Positions 6,606 through 6,828 of a stretch of 6,828 nt of DNA are shown here, one piece after another. The stretch covers positions 1 through 6,828 of the forward strand of contig CAMJYS010000041.1 in the NCBI GenBank assembly GCA_946410005.1, given 5' to 3'. Numbering within the stretch: position 1 is the stretch's first letter; every line of letters starts with the position of its first letter. The position numbers and the translations under genes were made by a program. Under the pieces are notes generated by a model, which was not told the origin of the DNA, ran no database searches, and saw only the letters and a program-made list of their open reading frames with translations. The DNA is from an uncultured Clostridia bacterium. GTDB taxonomy: Bacteria; Bacillota; Clostridia; Oscillospirales; Acutalibacteraceae.

Positions 6606-6630
6606 GTTCAAAATAACTTTATTTTCGAAC
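6606..6630. repeat. Imperfect inverted repeat in the divergent control region
   Basis: GTTC-AAAATAA (6606-6616) pairs with TTATTTT-C-GAAC (6619-6630): 11 bp with one bulged base around a two-base centre. On the minus strand it would form a stem-loop at the very 5' end of the pnuC-like/queH transcript, predicted to start near 6632. On the plus strand it covers the place expected for the rarA -35. It could be an mRNA 5' stabiliser or an operator. The stem is AT-rich and weak. Confidence 0.35.
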
Positions 6631-6638
6631 CGATTAAT

Positions 6639-6668
6639 ATTATAATACATGTAATAGTAATTTGTAAA
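6639..6668 (-). promoter_or_regulatory. Sigma-A-type promoter for the pnuC-like/queH unit
   Basis: Reading the minus strand, TTTACA (plus coordinates 6663-6668, five of six consensus bases) is followed after 18 bp by a perfect TATAAT (6639-6644). Transcription would begin near 6632, about 60 bases before the first start codon. This is the best promoter match in the intergenic region. Confidence 0.6.
6641..6646 (+). promoter_or_regulatory. -10 box for rarA, overlapping the divergent -10
   Basis: TATAAT on the plus strand lies 58 bases before the rarA ATG and shares the palindrome TATTATAATA (6638-6647) with the minus-strand -10. The -35 at 17-bp spacing is only TTTATT (6618-6623, three of six), so this promoter is weaker on paper than its divergent partner. 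Confidence 0.45.
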
Positions 6669-6672
6669 TTAC
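6657..6672. promoter_or_regulatory. 16-bp palindrome, possible operator
   Basis: GTAATTT (6657-6663), GT, then AAATTAC (6666-6672): perfect 7-bp arms around a two-base centre. It covers the whole minus-strand -35 (6663-6668) and lies just downstream of the predicted rarA start. A dimeric repressor bound here could block the pnuC-like/queH promoter. No known regulator motif is recognised. Confidence 0.35.
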
Positions 6673-6704
6673 CAACTTATTAAAATTAATATGGAGTATA
6701 TAAA

Positions 6705-6828
6705 ATGAAACAACCATTACCGGATAGATTAAGACCTGAAAATTTGAGCGAAATAGTAGGTCAAGAGCATATTTTCGGAAAAGATAATTTTATAGAAAAT
6801 TTAATAGCCGAAGACGCTCTCCCAGATC
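6705..6828 (+). CDS. rarA: Replication-associated recombination protein RarA (MgsA), N-terminal fragment
   Basis: RarA is an AAA+ ATPase related to clamp-loader subunits and RuvB that acts at stalled replication forks. Only about 40 N-terminal residues are present before the contig ends. They read PLPDRLRPENLSEIVGQEHI (4-23), then FGKDNFIENLIAEDALP (24-40), the family's lead-in to the Walker A loop, which lies beyond the window. The pattern RxRPxxLxExVGQEHxxG is typical of RarA. Clamp loaders and RuvB share parts of it, but the PLxDRLRP start fits RarA best. GGAG at 6693-6696, eight bases before the ATG, supports the start. The last codon (GAT, Asp41) may come from adapter sequence, because the final AGATC equals the first five bases of the reverse-complement Illumina adapter. 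Confidence 0.88.
   Translation, partial: MKQPLPDRLRPENLSEIVGQEHIFGKDNFIENLIAEDALPD
6824..6828 (+). other. Possible residual Illumina adapter at the right end
   Basis: The last five bases, AGATC, are the first five of AGATCGGAAGAGC, which is how a TruSeq adapter appears when read out of an insert. Since the left end carries the full adapter, the right end may too. Five bases alone are weak evidence; the match could be genomic. Confidence 0.4.

Noticed and set aside
6580..6640. preQ1 riboswitch in the leader of the queH unit
   Set aside because: The leader lacks the preQ1-I hairpin with its A-rich tail and the longer preQ1-II fold; only a plain stem-loop is present.
6813..6828. GACGCTCTCCCAGATC as a mutated copy of the forward adapter end GACGCTCTTCCGATCT
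   Set aside because: This orientation is wrong for the right end of an insert, it needs one substitution and one insertion, and the bases read in frame as plausible RarA sequence up to Pro40.
1..6828. CRISPR array, transposon, prophage, tRNA or rRNA
   Set aside because: No regularly spaced repeats, transposase or phage genes, and no tRNA- or rRNA-like sequence seen on either strand.

Overview
The window is AT-rich bacterial DNA, most likely from a Clostridia-type Firmicute, probably an uncultured gut or anaerobic lineage. This rests on codon and base use, strong AGGAGG-type ribosome binding sites, a 407-residue peptidoglycan-binding/SpoIID-like protein of a kind common in clostridia, a class A penicillin-binding protein of clostridial type, and use of QueH for queuosine synthesis. 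I cannot name the genus. The first 45 bases are not genomic: they are an Illumina TruSeq read-2/index adapter. The last five bases may also be adapter, so the window looks like a complete assembled contig or synthetic long read cut at both ends.

Layout. Left block, plus strand: the 3' part of radA (46-789), a SpoIID-like/peptidoglycan-binding protein (870-2093), a bifunctional class A penicillin-binding protein (2176-4437) and an aspartate kinase (4496-5713). The gaps are 58-82 bp and no strong terminator separates these genes, so read-through is possible. A good sigma-A-type promoter precedes the PBP gene and a lone -10-like box precedes the SpoIID-like gene. The block ends in a hairpin terminator (5717-5748), which also holds the 3' end of the convergent gene queH.

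Right block, minus strand: a small three-helix membrane protein resembling half of a PnuC-type vitamin transporter (6289-6570) is followed after 19 bp by queH (5739-6269), probably as one transcript. A compact divergent control region (6580-6704) separates this pair from the start of rarA (6705 to the window end, plus strand). It holds a palindromic -10 box readable on both strands, a 16-bp palindrome over the minus-strand -35, and a longer imperfect inverted repeat.

Functions. RadA and RarA act at stalled forks and in recombination. The SpoIID-like protein and the PBP suggest a small cell-wall pair, one possibly cutting or binding peptidoglycan and one building it. LysC opens the aspartate pathway to lysine, diaminopimelate, methionine and threonine; diaminopimelate also feeds the wall. 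QueH makes the last step of tRNA queuosine. The points most worth following up are the aspartate kinase with degenerate ACT effector motifs and the half-PnuC protein beside queH, a speculative candidate for uptake of a queuosine precursor. I saw no mobile element, CRISPR array, tRNA or rRNA, and no gene-free stretch over 300 bp inside the window.
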